DNA from: Kocuria sp.
GTDB lineage: Bacteria > Actinomycetota > Actinomycetes > Actinomycetales > Micrococcaceae
Assembly: GCF_030530945.1 (NCBI RefSeq)
Contig: NZ_JAUMTZ010000001.1
Location: 493,784 to 544,340 of the forward strand
Direction: 5' to 3'
DNA: 50,557 bases
Shown here: piece by piece, positions 10,571-18,704 of the stretch
Layout: every line of letters starts with the position of its first letter
How positions within the stretch are numbered: position 1 is the first letter of the stretch
Position numbers and translations under genes: made by a program
The notes under the pieces: model-generated
Seen by the model: only the letters and a program-made list of their open reading frames with translations
The model's database searches: none
What the model was told of the DNA's origin: nothing

Positions 10571-12349
10571 CTACTTCAGCTCCGTCACCGTCCGGAACTC
10601 GTACCCCAGCCCCTTGATCCCCTTCACGGTGTCCTTGAGGTAGGTGATGTCCAGGTACGGGTGGAAGAAGAAGCTTGCCGTGGACTCGCGCACCACCAGG
10701 TTCGCCTTGGCGCGGGAGACCAGGAACTCGGGGGAGCGCGTGGCGTGGTTGTTCTGCTCGCCCTCGGTGATGTTGCCCAGGTTCTCCGGGTAGACCGTTC
10801 CGCCGTAGATGTCGTGCACGGTGTAGGGGAACTGCTGGCTGTAGGACTTCCGGGGGTCGGAGGTGCCTCCGGTGAGGGTGCTCGCGTAGTAGTTCCCCTG
10901 CTCGTAGCGCGCGTCGTACTCCTGGGCCATGGCCGTGTAGGCGTTCACCGACCCTCCGTAGTGGGGGGTCTCGAAGATCGCGGTGTCGCCGAGTCCGGCC
11001 TCGGACATGACCTCCCGCCCCGCCTGCAGCCGCTGGGTCCACTGGGAGACGTCGTCCTGGGCCACCCGGCCCACGGGGGTGATGTACGAGTCGTTGGTGC
11101 AGTCCTCGAACGTGTAGGGCTCGGTGTCCGTGGTGGTGCACCCGTACCTGTAGAACTCGTAGTCCTCCCCGGACCGCCCGCTGTAGGGGTTGTTGCCGGT
11201 GCCCATCTGGTGGGTTGTGCCGTGCTGGATGAGTGTCCCGCCCTTGTCCTGCATGTACTTCAGGGCCTTCACCACCTCGGGGCGGTCCTGGAGGCTCAGC
11301 CCGTACCAGTCCGAGCCGTCCTTGTTCCTGCCGATCTGGACGGGGATCACGGCCACCTGGAAGGGCACGTTCTCGGAGGCCAGATAGTCCGCCACCCGAC
11401 GCAGGTCCTCGGGGTCGGACTCCGGCCCCACGTCCTCGAGGCGCACCGCGGCCTGCTTGACGGCGGGTGCCCGGGAGCCCAGCAGGTCGTAGAAGAGGTC
11501 CGTGTACACCAGGTAGACGTCGTTCGCGTCGATGTAGTCCAGGGGCACCTCGGCCACGTAGGTGAGGTTGCCCGAGCGCACCGCCCAGGGCACCTCCGTG
11601 GGCCCGGTGCCGGAGGACGTGCACGACACGCGCTTGCCGCTCTCCGTGCACTGCGAGGTGGCCAGCACCTCCACGCCCTTCCGCGTGCCGGTGAACGGAA
11701 CCGTGAGATCCTCGGCGCCCTTCGTCTCGCGGTGCACCGACCGGCCCCGGTATCCCACGGTGGCGGCCTTCGTGCTGGCCACGGAGGACACCTGCCGGGG
11801 ATCCCACCCGTACTTTTCCGTGAACTGGGCCGCCTGGGCGTCGTCCCCGCCCGCGAGCTCCTCCACGTTCTGGTCCACCCACATGACCGGCTTGTCGCTG
11901 CCGCGCACGTCCGCCAGGAAATCCCGGGGCAGGGTGGTCCGGTAGTCGGTGCCCAGGTAGACCGCGGCGTCGTACTTCTCCAGCATCCCGGCCTCGTAGC
12001 GGGCCACCGGCTTCAGCTCGGTCCTGCCGAAGTGGGTGAGGAGGTTCCCCGTGGCGATCGCGTACATGGCGGTGTCGTCTGCGTACTCGCCGGTGTCGTC
12101 GTAGAGGACCAGAGTGGACTTGCCCTCGCCCCTGCCGTAGCTCGCGGGCAGCTGCTCCTCCGCGGCGGTCGAGCTCTCGCCGTCCAGCGCCGGATCGGTG
12201 TACTGCTTCGCCACCGAGGATGCCTGCCCCTCCACCAGCGACGTGCTCGTCAGCCCGAACACCACCACCAGTGCGACCACCAGCACCAGGGCCAGCCCCG
12301 CGAGCCACCCCCACTGCGCCCGCCGTGTGAGCTTGAAGTTCTCGTCCAT
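10571..12349 (-). CDS. DUF2334 (polysaccharide deacetylase-like) membrane-anchored protein
   Basis: A 592-residue protein with one N-terminal signal-anchor helix (about residues 12-35) and a large extracytoplasmic part. Residues about 295-592 form a DUF2334 domain, a distorted barrel related to carbohydrate esterase family 4: a metal-binding Asp in VRLEDVGPES (near 303), a His pair in HGTTHQMG (near 375 and 379), and FETPHYGGS (near 458). The middle region (about 60-290) resembles the Rossmann-like amidotransferase-type module that often precedes this domain. It is last in a four-gene minus-strand locus with a processive glycosyltransferase, so a role in deacetylating a secreted polysaccharide is likely but inferred. 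The start follows GGAGG closely. Two Cys pairs (TSQCTESGKRVSC and YGCTTTDTEPYTFEDC) could form disulfides outside the cell. Confidence 0.85.
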   Translation of the reverse strand: MDENFKLTRRAQWGWLAGLALVLVVALVVVFGLTSTSLVEGQASSVAKQYTDPALDGESSTAAEEQLPASYGRGEGKSTLVLYDDTGEYADDTAMYAIATGNLLTHFGRTELKPVARYEAGMLEKYDAAVYLGTDYRTTLPRDFLADVRGSDKPVMWVDQNVEELAGGDDAQAAQFTEKYGWDPRQVSSVASTKAATVGYRGRSVHRETKGAEDLTVPFTGTRKGVEVLATSQCTESGKRVSCTSSGTGPTEVPWAVRSGNLTYVAEVPLDYIDANDVYLVYTDLFYDLLGSRAPAVKQAAVRLEDVGPESDPEDLRRVADYLASENVPFQVAVIPVQIGRNKDGSDWYGLSLQDRPEVVKALKYMQDKGGTLIQHGTTHQMGTGNNPYSGRSGEDYEFYRYGCTTTDTEPYTFEDCTNDSYITPVGRVAQDDVSQWTQRLQAGREVMSEAGLGDTAIFETPHYGGSVNAYTAMAQEYDARYEQGNYYASTLTGGTSDPRKSYSQQFPYTVHDIYGGTVYPENLGNITEGEQNNHATRSPEFLVSRAKANLVVRESTASFFFHPYLDITYLKDTVKGIKGLGYEFRTVTELK

Positions 12350-12497
12350 CGTCCTCCGCCTTCCTGGTCCGCGCGCCCTGGGACGCGCGGCGCGGCGTCG
12401 TCGTCCGTGCCGGCAGCCGGGGCGGTTGCGCCCCGTGGCTCGCGGACGTCGTCGCCCGCCGTCTTCTCGTGCCGCGCCCCGTCCGCAGGGCGCACCG

Positions 12498-13148
12498 TCA
12501 CCCCTGTCCCGTGACCTCGAAGTCGCGGAACAGCACCCGGGCGTCCTCCGTGTAGAGCCCGATCGCGCCCCCGCGGTAGGGGGAGTCGTCGTCGGTGACC
12601 GTGGCGAGCTCGGTGCCGTCCACGGTGACCGTCATGCGGGGCCAGTCCTGGGTGACCTCCACCCGGTGGTCCTCGCCCACGGGGAACGTGCGGTCCGTGC
12701 CGGAGGCGATGAAGCGCTGCGCCCCGGGGTAGGCCGGGTCCTGCTTGGAGACCTCCCAGCCGTTGGGCTTCAGGGCCACCGCGTAGAAGTGGTCGTTGTC
12801 GCGCAGGTTCCACTGCACCCAGCCCACCTCCCACACGTTGGGGGAGTCGTTGCGGCGCAGCTGCTCCTCCGTGCGCACGGTGACCGCGAAGTCCGCGTCC
12901 TGGTAGCTGTCCACGGTGTGCACGAGCGCGCCGTGGGTCACGTTCGCGGCCTCGGCGGCGTGGGGTTCCAGCAGCACCTGGTCGTCGGTGCCCTTCACGG
13001 TGCCGTAGCCCGTGTACATGACCTGCCAGCGCCCGTGCGTGGAGCCGTCCGCCCAGGGCTGCACGCGCCAGAGGTTATTCATGACGGCCACCACGGCCAG
13101 CACCAGCACCACCGCGACCACGCCCACGACGACGCCGCGGCGCCTCAT
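12498..13148 (-). CDS. Membrane-anchored LamG/concanavalin-like (family 16-type fold) protein
   Basis: A 216-residue protein: a signal-anchor helix (about residues 5-23) followed by a beta-rich domain. The pattern AVALKPNGWEVSKQDP, then HRVEVTQDWPRMTVTVDGTEL, then GGAIGLYTEDARVLFRDFEV is typical of jelly-roll (LamG/DUF1080-like) carbohydrate-binding modules, the last strand being the one seen at the end of many of these domains. No family 16 hydrolase signature (ExDxxE) is visible, so it is more likely a binding or scaffold protein than an enzyme. The ATG overlaps the stop of the GT2 gene (ATGA), with GGAGG seven bases ahead. The next gene starts about 150 bases later. Fold assignment moderate; function inferred from the locus. 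Confidence 0.7.
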   Translation of the reverse strand: MRRRGVVVGVVAVVLVLAVVAVMNNLWRVQPWADGSTHGRWQVMYTGYGTVKGTDDQVLLEPHAAEAANVTHGALVHTVDSYQDADFAVTVRTEEQLRRNDSPNVWEVGWVQWNLRDNDHFYAVALKPNGWEVSKQDPAYPGAQRFIASGTDRTFPVGEDHRVEVTQDWPRMTVTVDGTELATVTDDDSPYRGGAIGLYTEDARVLFRDFEVTGQG

Positions 13149-14485
13149 GCATGGGCCTCCGCCGTCAGCTCCGCGGCCGAGGCGTCAACCTGCTCCTGGT
13201 TCTCGACCACCCGCTCGGTCTTGGCCCAGCCGTTCTGGCCGCGCACCGCGCGCCACGCCGCCTTCCACCCGGCCACGTACCACAGCACCGCGTAGAGCAC
13301 GTAGAGGTGGATCAGCCCCACCGCCTTCAGCGCGGAGAGTCCGCTGTGCCGCTCCTGGGACCAGTAGACGAGCCCGTAGAGCAGCGCCGGCCCGAACGCG
13401 ATCAGGTAGGAGGACAGCCACCACCCGGAGACCACCGCGGTGCCGGTGACCACACCCACCGCGAGGTCCAGGACCCAGAACGCGAACGCGAGCGTGAGGA
13501 AGGAGGTGAGCAGCAGCAGGAACGGGCTGGTCAGGTGGTAGACCAGGTCCGCGCGCCGGGCACCGGTGAGGTCCCGCAGCACCCACGGCACCAGGTTCCA
13601 CGACTGCAGGTGGCCCTGGAACCACCGGGTGCGCTGCTTGACCCAGCGCTTCACGTCCACCAGGCCCTGCTGGTGAACGGACGCGGTGGAGACGAACTCG
13701 GTCTGCCAGCCGTCCATGAGCAGCCGCACACCCAGGTCCAGGTCCTCGGTGAGGCTCCGGGACCACGGGGAGGCCCCCAGGCCGTTGAGCGCCGAGAGCC
13801 GCACGAACTGGCCGTTGCCACCGAGCCCCACGCTGCCCAGGTGGCGCCGCCCGCGCTGGAACACGTGGGTGTAGAGCACGAACTCCACGTCCTGCATCCG
13901 TGCCAGCAGGTTCTGCGCCCGGTTGTTGATGCGCACGCCGATCTGGGCCGCGCCCAGGCGGCGGTCCTTGAACAGCGGCATCACGTCCGCCAGCGCGTGC
14001 GGGTCCAGGCGGCCGTCCGCGTCCATCACGCACACGACCACGTCCGAGTGGGCGGTGCCCGCGATCAGCTCGCTCGTGCGCAGGTGCTGGACGGCGGCGT
14101 TGAGCGCCTCGCCCTTGCCCTGCCGGGCGTTCGGGAGGGTGCGCTGGAACAGGTGCACACGAGGATCCGGGAAGGAGGTCACGATCTCGGCGGTGCCGTC
14201 GTCCGAGCCGTCGTCGATCACGATGATCTCCACGTCCGGGTGGTCGAGTCCGGTGAGCCGCTCCAGGCTGGGGCGCAGCACCCGCTCCTCGTTGAGGCAC
14301 GGCACCACGAAGACAACCTTCAGGTGCCCTGGGATGCGCTCGATCCGCACCCTGCGGTCCTGGGCGCCGCGGGGCTCGAAGCGGGAGAGCACCAGGATGA
14401 ACAGCCCGTACAGCACGCTCACGGTCACCAGGACCACGGCGAGCACCAGGACCAGGTCCACGCGGTGGCCGAAGAGCAGGACCAC
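13145..14485 (-). CDS. Processive family 2 glycosyltransferase (exopolysaccharide synthase)
   Basis: About 446 residues with the full set of processive beta-glycosyltransferase motifs: the nucleotide-sugar Asp cluster IDDGSDDG (near 88), the DxD of VMDADG (near 152), TED (near 245) and the QRTRW form of Q(Q/R)xRW (near 282). One or two membrane helices precede the catalytic domain and about four follow it, as in PNAG (PgaC/IcaA), hyaluronan and cellulose synthases, where the enzyme both polymerises and exports the chain. GTG at 14483-14485 was chosen because GGAGGG lies just ahead and it starts three bases after the previous gene's stop; a longer reading from 14620 would overlap that gene and add a Pro/Gly-rich stretch with no family similarity. 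The sugar cannot be told. Confidence 0.88.
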   Translation of the reverse strand: MVLLFGHRVDLVLVLAVVLVTVSVLYGLFILVLSRFEPRGAQDRRVRIERIPGHLKVVFVVPCLNEERVLRPSLERLTGLDHPDVEIIVIDDGSDDGTAEIVTSFPDPRVHLFQRTLPNARQGKGEALNAAVQHLRTSELIAGTAHSDVVVCVMDADGRLDPHALADVMPLFKDRRLGAAQIGVRINNRAQNLLARMQDVEFVLYTHVFQRGRRHLGSVGLGGNGQFVRLSALNGLGASPWSRSLTEDLDLGVRLLMDGWQTEFVSTASVHQQGLVDVKRWVKQRTRWFQGHLQSWNLVPWVLRDLTGARRADLVYHLTSPFLLLLTSFLTLAFAFWVLDLAVGVVTGTAVVSGWWLSSYLIAFGPALLYGLVYWSQERHSGLSALKAVGLIHLYVLYAVLWYVAGWKAAWRAVRGQNGWAKTERVVENQEQVDASAAELTAEAHA

Positions 14486-14487
14486 GG

Positions 14488-14781
14488 TCAGCCCTCCGCT
14501 CGCACGGTGTGCCGACCCCGCCCAGGGATTTCCTGGTGGGGCAGCTCCGCCTCCGGGGTGATGGGTGCCATGGCCCGCGGGTGGGCCGCCTGGCGCGGGC
14601 GGCGCCGGATCTGGTGCCACGTGGTGATCGCGCTGGCGATGGACACCGTCCCCAGGAAGAACAGCAGATAGGCCAGGAACAGGGCCATGGCGATCATCAG
14701 CAGCATGCGGCTGCCGCCCTGCAGGAAGATCTGCAGGAACTCACCCGTGGATGCGGCGTGTGACAGGACGTGGACAGGCAT
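14488..14781 (-). CDS. Small membrane protein, possible synthase partner
   Basis: A 97-residue protein with a single clear membrane helix (LLMIAMALFLAYLLFFLGTV, about residues 26-45), preceded by a short Gly/Gln-containing segment and followed by a basic, Pro-rich cytoplasmic-type tail (HQIRRRPRQAAHPR). It ends three bases before the GT2 start, so the two are translationally linked. In PNAG systems a small membrane protein (PgaD, IcaD) is needed for synthase activity; the position here suggests a similar job, but no sequence similarity is claimed. The ATG at 14779-14781 has GGGGGA ahead of it. Confidence 0.6.
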   Translation of the reverse strand: MPVHVLSHAASTGEFLQIFLQGGSRMLLMIAMALFLAYLLFFLGTVSIASAITTWHQIRRRPRQAAHPRAMAPITPEAELPHQEIPGRGRHTVRAEG

Positions 14782-15166
14782 GTGGAATCCCCCGATTCAC
14801 CTGCGGAAGTGGCGCGGATCCCCCCGGACCTGAAACGCCGCTGACGTGCCACGATGCGTGGCCTGGGAACACCATGACAGGTCGGAGTTGCGAAAGTGAA
14901 GGTGTGACGGTGACGGAATGGGAGCGGGGAAACCGCCGGTCCGTGAACAGATCGGGTTGATTCGTCACCATCCCGCGGTTTTTGCCGCCAATGACGATGA
15001 ATATGCATTTACATTGCCGAGAGGTGCGTTCCGAAAATTCTTGTTTGTTACGCGGTGTCCTGGCCCTCGTCGGCGGGGGTTCCGTGACCTCGTGGGACGA
15101 GGTGGCCGGTGAGACCGGGACGAGCCGGGGGGCGCCGGGACGGGTGGGCCGTCCGGCCGCTCCGCC
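14782..15166. promoter_or_regulatory. Divergent intergenic region: long structured leader of the exopolysaccharide locus
   Basis: This 385-base stretch holds no gene I can support. It contains an AT-rich patch (about 14985-15055) with a TATTCA -10-like element on the minus strand, which would give the GT2 locus a 5' leader of roughly 200 bases. In the leader are a perfect 6-base hairpin (GCCACG at 14848-14853, CGTGGC at 14857-14862, 3-base loop) and a long-range pairing (14910-14919 with 14960-14968, one bulge) that encloses a smaller GCGG/CCGC hairpin (14924-14936). I could not match it to a known riboswitch by eye. Confidence 0.4.
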
Positions 15167-15172
15167 TACCCT
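15167..15172 (+). promoter_or_regulatory. -10 element of a probable leaderless menC transcript
   Basis: TACCCT (TANNNT form) ends six bases before the menC ATG, so transcription should begin at or within a base or two of the start codon. No ribosome site is present. Confidence 0.6.
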
Positions 15173-15178
15173 GGACCC

Positions 15179-16198
15179 ATGCCCACCCCAGACCTCACCC
15201 TTCCTGCGCTCCCCGATCTCCTCGACTCCGCCCACGTGGTCTCCCTCCCCATGCGCGTCACCTTCCGCGGCGTGACCGAGCGCGAGACCGTGGTCTTCCG
15301 CGGCCCCGCCGGCTGGGGCGAGTTCGGCCCGTTCCCCGAGTACGGGGACGCTGAGGCCGCCGCGTGGCTGCGCGCCGGGGTCGAGGCCGCGTGGCAGGGC
15401 TTCCCGGAGCCCGTCCGTGACCGGGTTCCCGTGAACGCCACCGTCCCCGCGGTCCCCGCCGAGCGCGTCCCGGACGTCCTGCGCGGCTACGACGGGCAGG
15501 TCCACGCCGTGAAGATCAAGGTGGCCGAGCGCGGCCAGGGCCTTGCGGACGACGTCGCCCGCGTCGCCGCCGTCCGCCACCTCCTCCCCGAGGCCGAGCT
15601 GCGCGTGGACGCCAACACGGGCTGGGACGAGGACGCCGCCGTGGCCGCCCTCAGCGCGCTGAGCGAGTTCCGCCTCGCCTACGCCGAGCAGCCCGTGGCG
15701 AGCGTCGAGGGTCTGGCGAGCGTGCGGCGTCGGCTGCGGGAGGCGGGCGTGGGAACGCTGATCGCCGCGGACGAGTCCGTGCGCAAGGCAGAGGACCCGC
15801 TGGCCGTGGCGCGCGCGGGTGCCGCGGACCTGATCGTGGTGAAGGTGGCGCCGCTCGGGGGAGTGCGCCGCGCCCTGGACATCGTGGCGCAGGCGGGACT
15901 GCCCGCCGTGGTGAGCTCCGCCATCGACTCCTCCGTGGGCATCCGCGCGGGCGTGGCCCTGGCCGCGGCACTGCCCGAGCTGCCGTACGCGTGCGGGCTC
16001 GGCACGCTCTCGCTCATGGAGGCGGACGTCACCGCCGAGCCGCTGCGGCCGGTGGACGGCTTCCTGCCCGTGCGGGACGTCGCCGTGGACCAGGCCCTGC
16101 TCGCCGAGCACGCCGTCACGGGCGAGCGCCGGGACTGGTGGCTGGAGAGGCTGCGCCGCACCCACGCGCTGCTCGCGGGGGAGCGGGACCGGGGCTGA
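15179..16198 (+). CDS. menC: o-Succinylbenzoate synthase
   Basis: A 339-residue enolase-superfamily enzyme that dehydrates SHCHC to o-succinylbenzoate in menaquinone synthesis. The catalytic pair KIK lies in AVKIKVAE (near residue 120), the metal ligands in RVDANTGW (Asp), AYAEQP (Glu) and AADESV (Asp), and the second catalytic Lys in LIVVKVAPLGG. The N-terminal capping domain starts at once and is short, as in actinobacterial MenC. The gene stands apart from menD and menF, about 7.5 kb downstream, with phoX and the sulfate genes between. A stretch of this gene (15373-15413) is repeated at 10519-10559. The start is set by the family N terminus and the -10 element six bases upstream. Confidence 0.93.
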   Translation: MPTPDLTLPALPDLLDSAHVVSLPMRVTFRGVTERETVVFRGPAGWGEFGPFPEYGDAEAAAWLRAGVEAAWQGFPEPVRDRVPVNATVPAVPAERVPDVLRGYDGQVHAVKIKVAERGQGLADDVARVAAVRHLLPEAELRVDANTGWDEDAAVAALSALSEFRLAYAEQPVASVEGLASVRRRLREAGVGTLIAADESVRKAEDPLAVARAGAADLIVVKVAPLGGVRRALDIVAQAGLPAVVSSAIDSSVGIRAGVALAAALPELPYACGLGTLSLMEADVTAEPLRPVDGFLPVRDVAVDQALLAEHAVTGERRDWWLERLRRTHALLAGERDRG

Positions 16199-16209
16199 CG
16201 ACGTCGGAC

Positions 16210-16267
16210 GGTCACCGGGCGCGGTTCACCTCCAGTTCGCCCGGCGGTCGCCCGGCGATCACACGGC
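16210..16267 (+). promoter_or_regulatory. PHO box: tandem 11-bp PhoP-type repeats upstream of phoX
   Basis: Four contiguous 11-base units, GTTCACCTCCA, GTTCGCCCGGC, GGTCGCCCGGC and GATCACACGGC, run from 16224 to 16267. A fifth unit, GGTCACCGGGC, lies at 16210-16220 with a 3-base gap. They match the GTTCACC-type direct-repeat unit of actinobacterial (Streptomyces) PhoP binding sites. The array ends 70 bases before the phoX start. Confidence 0.8.
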
Positions 16268-16337
16268 AGTGGTGAGGTGGCTCACGGAACCACTCGCTGA
16301 CATGCGCCAATGCATGTCTCACCCAGGGAGCCACTCC

Positions 16338-18563
16338 ATGACACAAGCACCCGAACGCCGCCGTCTGCTGCCCATGCTGGGCCATGTGAACGGCAAGCGC
16401 AGCCCGCTCACGTGCGAGCTCAAGTGCGGCAGCCAGTGCATGACGCCGGACGCCAACACCTCCGCCAACGAGTACGGGCACGACATCATCTCCGCCGCCG
16501 TGAGCCGCCGCGCGGCCCTGGGTCTGGGCGCCGCCGGCGCCCTGACCGTGGGCGTGGTGGCCGCGAGCTCCGAGCCCGCGCAGGCCACGTACGGCTACTG
16601 GGGCCAGGGCAGGGCGCGCCTGGACTTCACGCCCATCAAGCCCGTGGACATGACCGTGGACGACCTCAGTGTCCCGCAGGGCTTCGACTGGTCGCCCATC
16701 ATCCGCTGGGGCGACCCCATGTTCTACGACTCCCCGGAGTTCGACCCCAAGAACCAGACCCCGGAGGCCCAGGCGAAGCAGTTCGGCTTCAACTCCGACT
16801 ACCTGGACATCATCCCGGACCCGAACGGGCTCACGGGCGTGCTGGTGAACAACCACGAGTACACCAACGAGAACACCATGTTCCCCACGGGCTACGACAA
16901 GACGAACCTGGCCAACATGGTGCGCACCACCATCCAGGCGCACGGCATGTCCGTCGTGGAGATCACCCGCGCGAAGGTGGGGGAGCCCTGGACGTACGTG
17001 CGCGGGGGCGCCCGCAACCGGCGCATCACCCTGACCACCCCGTTCGTGCTGGACGGCCCCGCGGCGGGCTCGGACCTGCTCAAGACGCAGGACGATCCCA
17101 CGGGCAAGCGCGTGCTGGGCACCCAGAACAACTGCTCGGGCGGCGTGACCCCGTGGGGGACGGTGCTCTCCGGCGAGGAGAACGTGCACCAGTACTTCAT
17201 CACCTCCGGCACCGCGGAGGAGAAGCGGTACGGCTTCCCCACCACCATGCCCTCCCGCCGCTGGCCCGAGGTGGAGAAGCGCTTCGACGCCCGCATCCCC
17301 GGGTACAAGAACGAGCCCAACCGCTTCGGCTGGGTCGTGGAGATCGACCCCCAGAACCCGAACTCCGCCCCGCTGAAGCACACCGCCATGGGCCGCTTCA
17401 AGCACGAGGGCGCGAACGTGCGCGTGGGGGACGACGGCACCGTGGTGGCGTACTCCGGTGACGACGAGAAGTTCGAGTACATCTACAAGTTCGTCTCCGC
17501 CAAGAAGTACAAGGCGGGGGACAAGAAGCACAACATGACCCTGCTGTCCGAGGGCGACCTCTACGTGGCCAGGCTCAAGGGCAACTCCCCGCAGCGCCAG
17601 ATCACCGGAACGGGCACCCTGCCCGCGGACGGCGAGTTCGACGGCTCCGGCGAGTGGCTGCCGCTGGTCAAGGGCGGGAAGTCGATGGTCAAGGACATGT
17701 CCGTGGAGCAGGTGCTGGTCTACACCCGCCTGGCCGCGGACAAGGCCGGTGCCACCAAGATGGACCGTCCCGAGGACGTGGAGCCCAACCCGCACACCGG
17801 CAAGGTGTACGCGGCGCTGACCAACAACTCGGACCGCGGTGCGGCGGGCAAGGCCGGTGTGGACGAGGCCAACCCGAGGACCGGCAACCGGGACGGCTAC
17901 GTCCTGGAGCTCACCGAGCGGCACAACCTCCCGCAGGCCACCCGCTTCGACTGGAACCTGCTGCTCGTGTGCGGTGACCCCACCAAGGACTCCGGCACGT
18001 ACTTCGGCGGCTTCCCCAAGGAGAAGGTCTCTCCCATCTCCTGCCCGGACAACCTGGCCTTCGACAACTCCGGGAACCTGTGGATCTCCACGGACGGTGC
18101 GCCCTCCAAGATCGGCTACAACGACGGCCTGTTCAAGGTGGCCCTCTCCGGCACCGAGCGCGGGCGCGTGCAGCAGTTCCTGGCGGTCCCCCAGGACGCC
18201 GAGACCTGCGGACCCGTGGTCCACGACACCGAGGGCATGGTCTACATCTCCGTGCAGCACCCGGGCGAGGACGGCTCCTTCGAGCAGCCCCGCTCGTACT
18301 TCCCGGACTACGCGCTGCCCACGCGCCTGGGCCCCGGCGAGTTCTCCATGCCTCGCCCGGCCGTGGTCCAGGTGTTCCGCAAGAACCGCAGCAACAAGCC
18401 GCAGTTCCCGGGCGGCGTGAGCGACCAGCCCGGCAAGACCGAGAACCAGGGCAAGCGCCGCAAGAACGGGAAGACCGGTCCCAAGTACCGCGGCTACCAG
18501 GGCAAGTCCACGCGCGAGCTCCGGCAGCGCGCTCAGCAGGCTCCCAAGAGCTACGAGGGCTGA
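16338..18563 (+). CDS. phoX: PhoX family alkaline phosphatase (DUF839), Tat-exported
   Basis: A 741-residue secreted phosphatase that releases phosphate from organic esters outside the cytoplasm. The Tat signal (SRRAALGLGAAGALTVGVVAA) begins near residue 55 after a hydrophilic leader containing CELKCGSQC, the layout typical of PhoX. The beta-propeller core shows the family's GFDWSPIIRWGDP, NNHEYTNE, CSGGVTPWGTVLSGEEN, GRFKHEG, DEKFEYIYKF and CPDNLAFDNSGNLWISTDG segments, which carry the acidic residues that bind calcium and iron. The C terminus is basic and Lys/Arg-rich. ATG at 16338 has GGGAG seven bases ahead; an in-frame ATG 69 bases upstream would lack this. A PHO box immediately upstream indicates induction on phosphate starvation through PhoP. 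Single-gene unit with a terminator hairpin. Confidence 0.94.
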   Translation: MTQAPERRRLLPMLGHVNGKRSPLTCELKCGSQCMTPDANTSANEYGHDIISAAVSRRAALGLGAAGALTVGVVAASSEPAQATYGYWGQGRARLDFTPIKPVDMTVDDLSVPQGFDWSPIIRWGDPMFYDSPEFDPKNQTPEAQAKQFGFNSDYLDIIPDPNGLTGVLVNNHEYTNENTMFPTGYDKTNLANMVRTTIQAHGMSVVEITRAKVGEPWTYVRGGARNRRITLTTPFVLDGPAAGSDLLKTQDDPTGKRVLGTQNNCSGGVTPWGTVLSGEENVHQYFITSGTAEEKRYGFPTTMPSRRWPEVEKRFDARIPGYKNEPNRFGWVVEIDPQNPNSAPLKHTAMGRFKHEGANVRVGDDGTVVAYSGDDEKFEYIYKFVSAKKYKAGDKKHNMTLLSEGDLYVARLKGNSPQRQITGTGTLPADGEFDGSGEWLPLVKGGKSMVKDMSVEQVLVYTRLAADKAGATKMDRPEDVEPNPHTGKVYAALTNNSDRGAAGKAGVDEANPRTGNRDGYVLELTERHNLPQATRFDWNLLLVCGDPTKDSGTYFGGFPKEKVSPISCPDNLAFDNSGNLWISTDGAPSKIGYNDGLFKVALSGTERGRVQQFLAVPQDAETCGPVVHDTEGMVYISVQHPGEDGSFEQPRSYFPDYALPTRLGPGEFSMPRPAVVQVFRKNRSNKPQFPGGVSDQPGKTENQGKRRKNGKTGPKYRGYQGKSTRELRQRAQQAPKSYEG

Positions 18564-18590
18564 GCCGGCACCCCACCGGGCGCCACCACG

Positions 18591-18626
18591 GCGGGCGGGA
18601 CCGCGAGCACTCGCGGCCCCGCCCGC
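18591..18626 (+). terminator. Terminator hairpin after phoX
   Basis: Sixteen-base arms starting GCGGGCGGG (18591) and ending CCCGCCCGC (18626), with one mismatch and a four-base loop, 28 bases past the phoX stop. No T-run follows. Confidence 0.7.
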
Positions 18627-18704
18627 TCGTCCGTTCCCGGCACCACCTCCGCCCCCGGACGACGACGCCGCCCGCGCCCGCCCTGCCCCCAGCGCACCAT
18701 TGGT

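Noticed and set aside
14485..14620. Longer start for the GT2 synthase
   Set aside because: The extension overlaps the small membrane protein gene and is Pro/Gly/His-rich; GTG at 14485 is better placed after a ribosome site and the upstream stop.
14782..15166. c-di-AMP (ydaO) or c-di-GMP riboswitch in the exopolysaccharide leader
   Set aside because: GGGGAAACC and GGTGAATC words are present but on opposite strands, so they cannot belong to one aptamer; no known class could be matched by eye.
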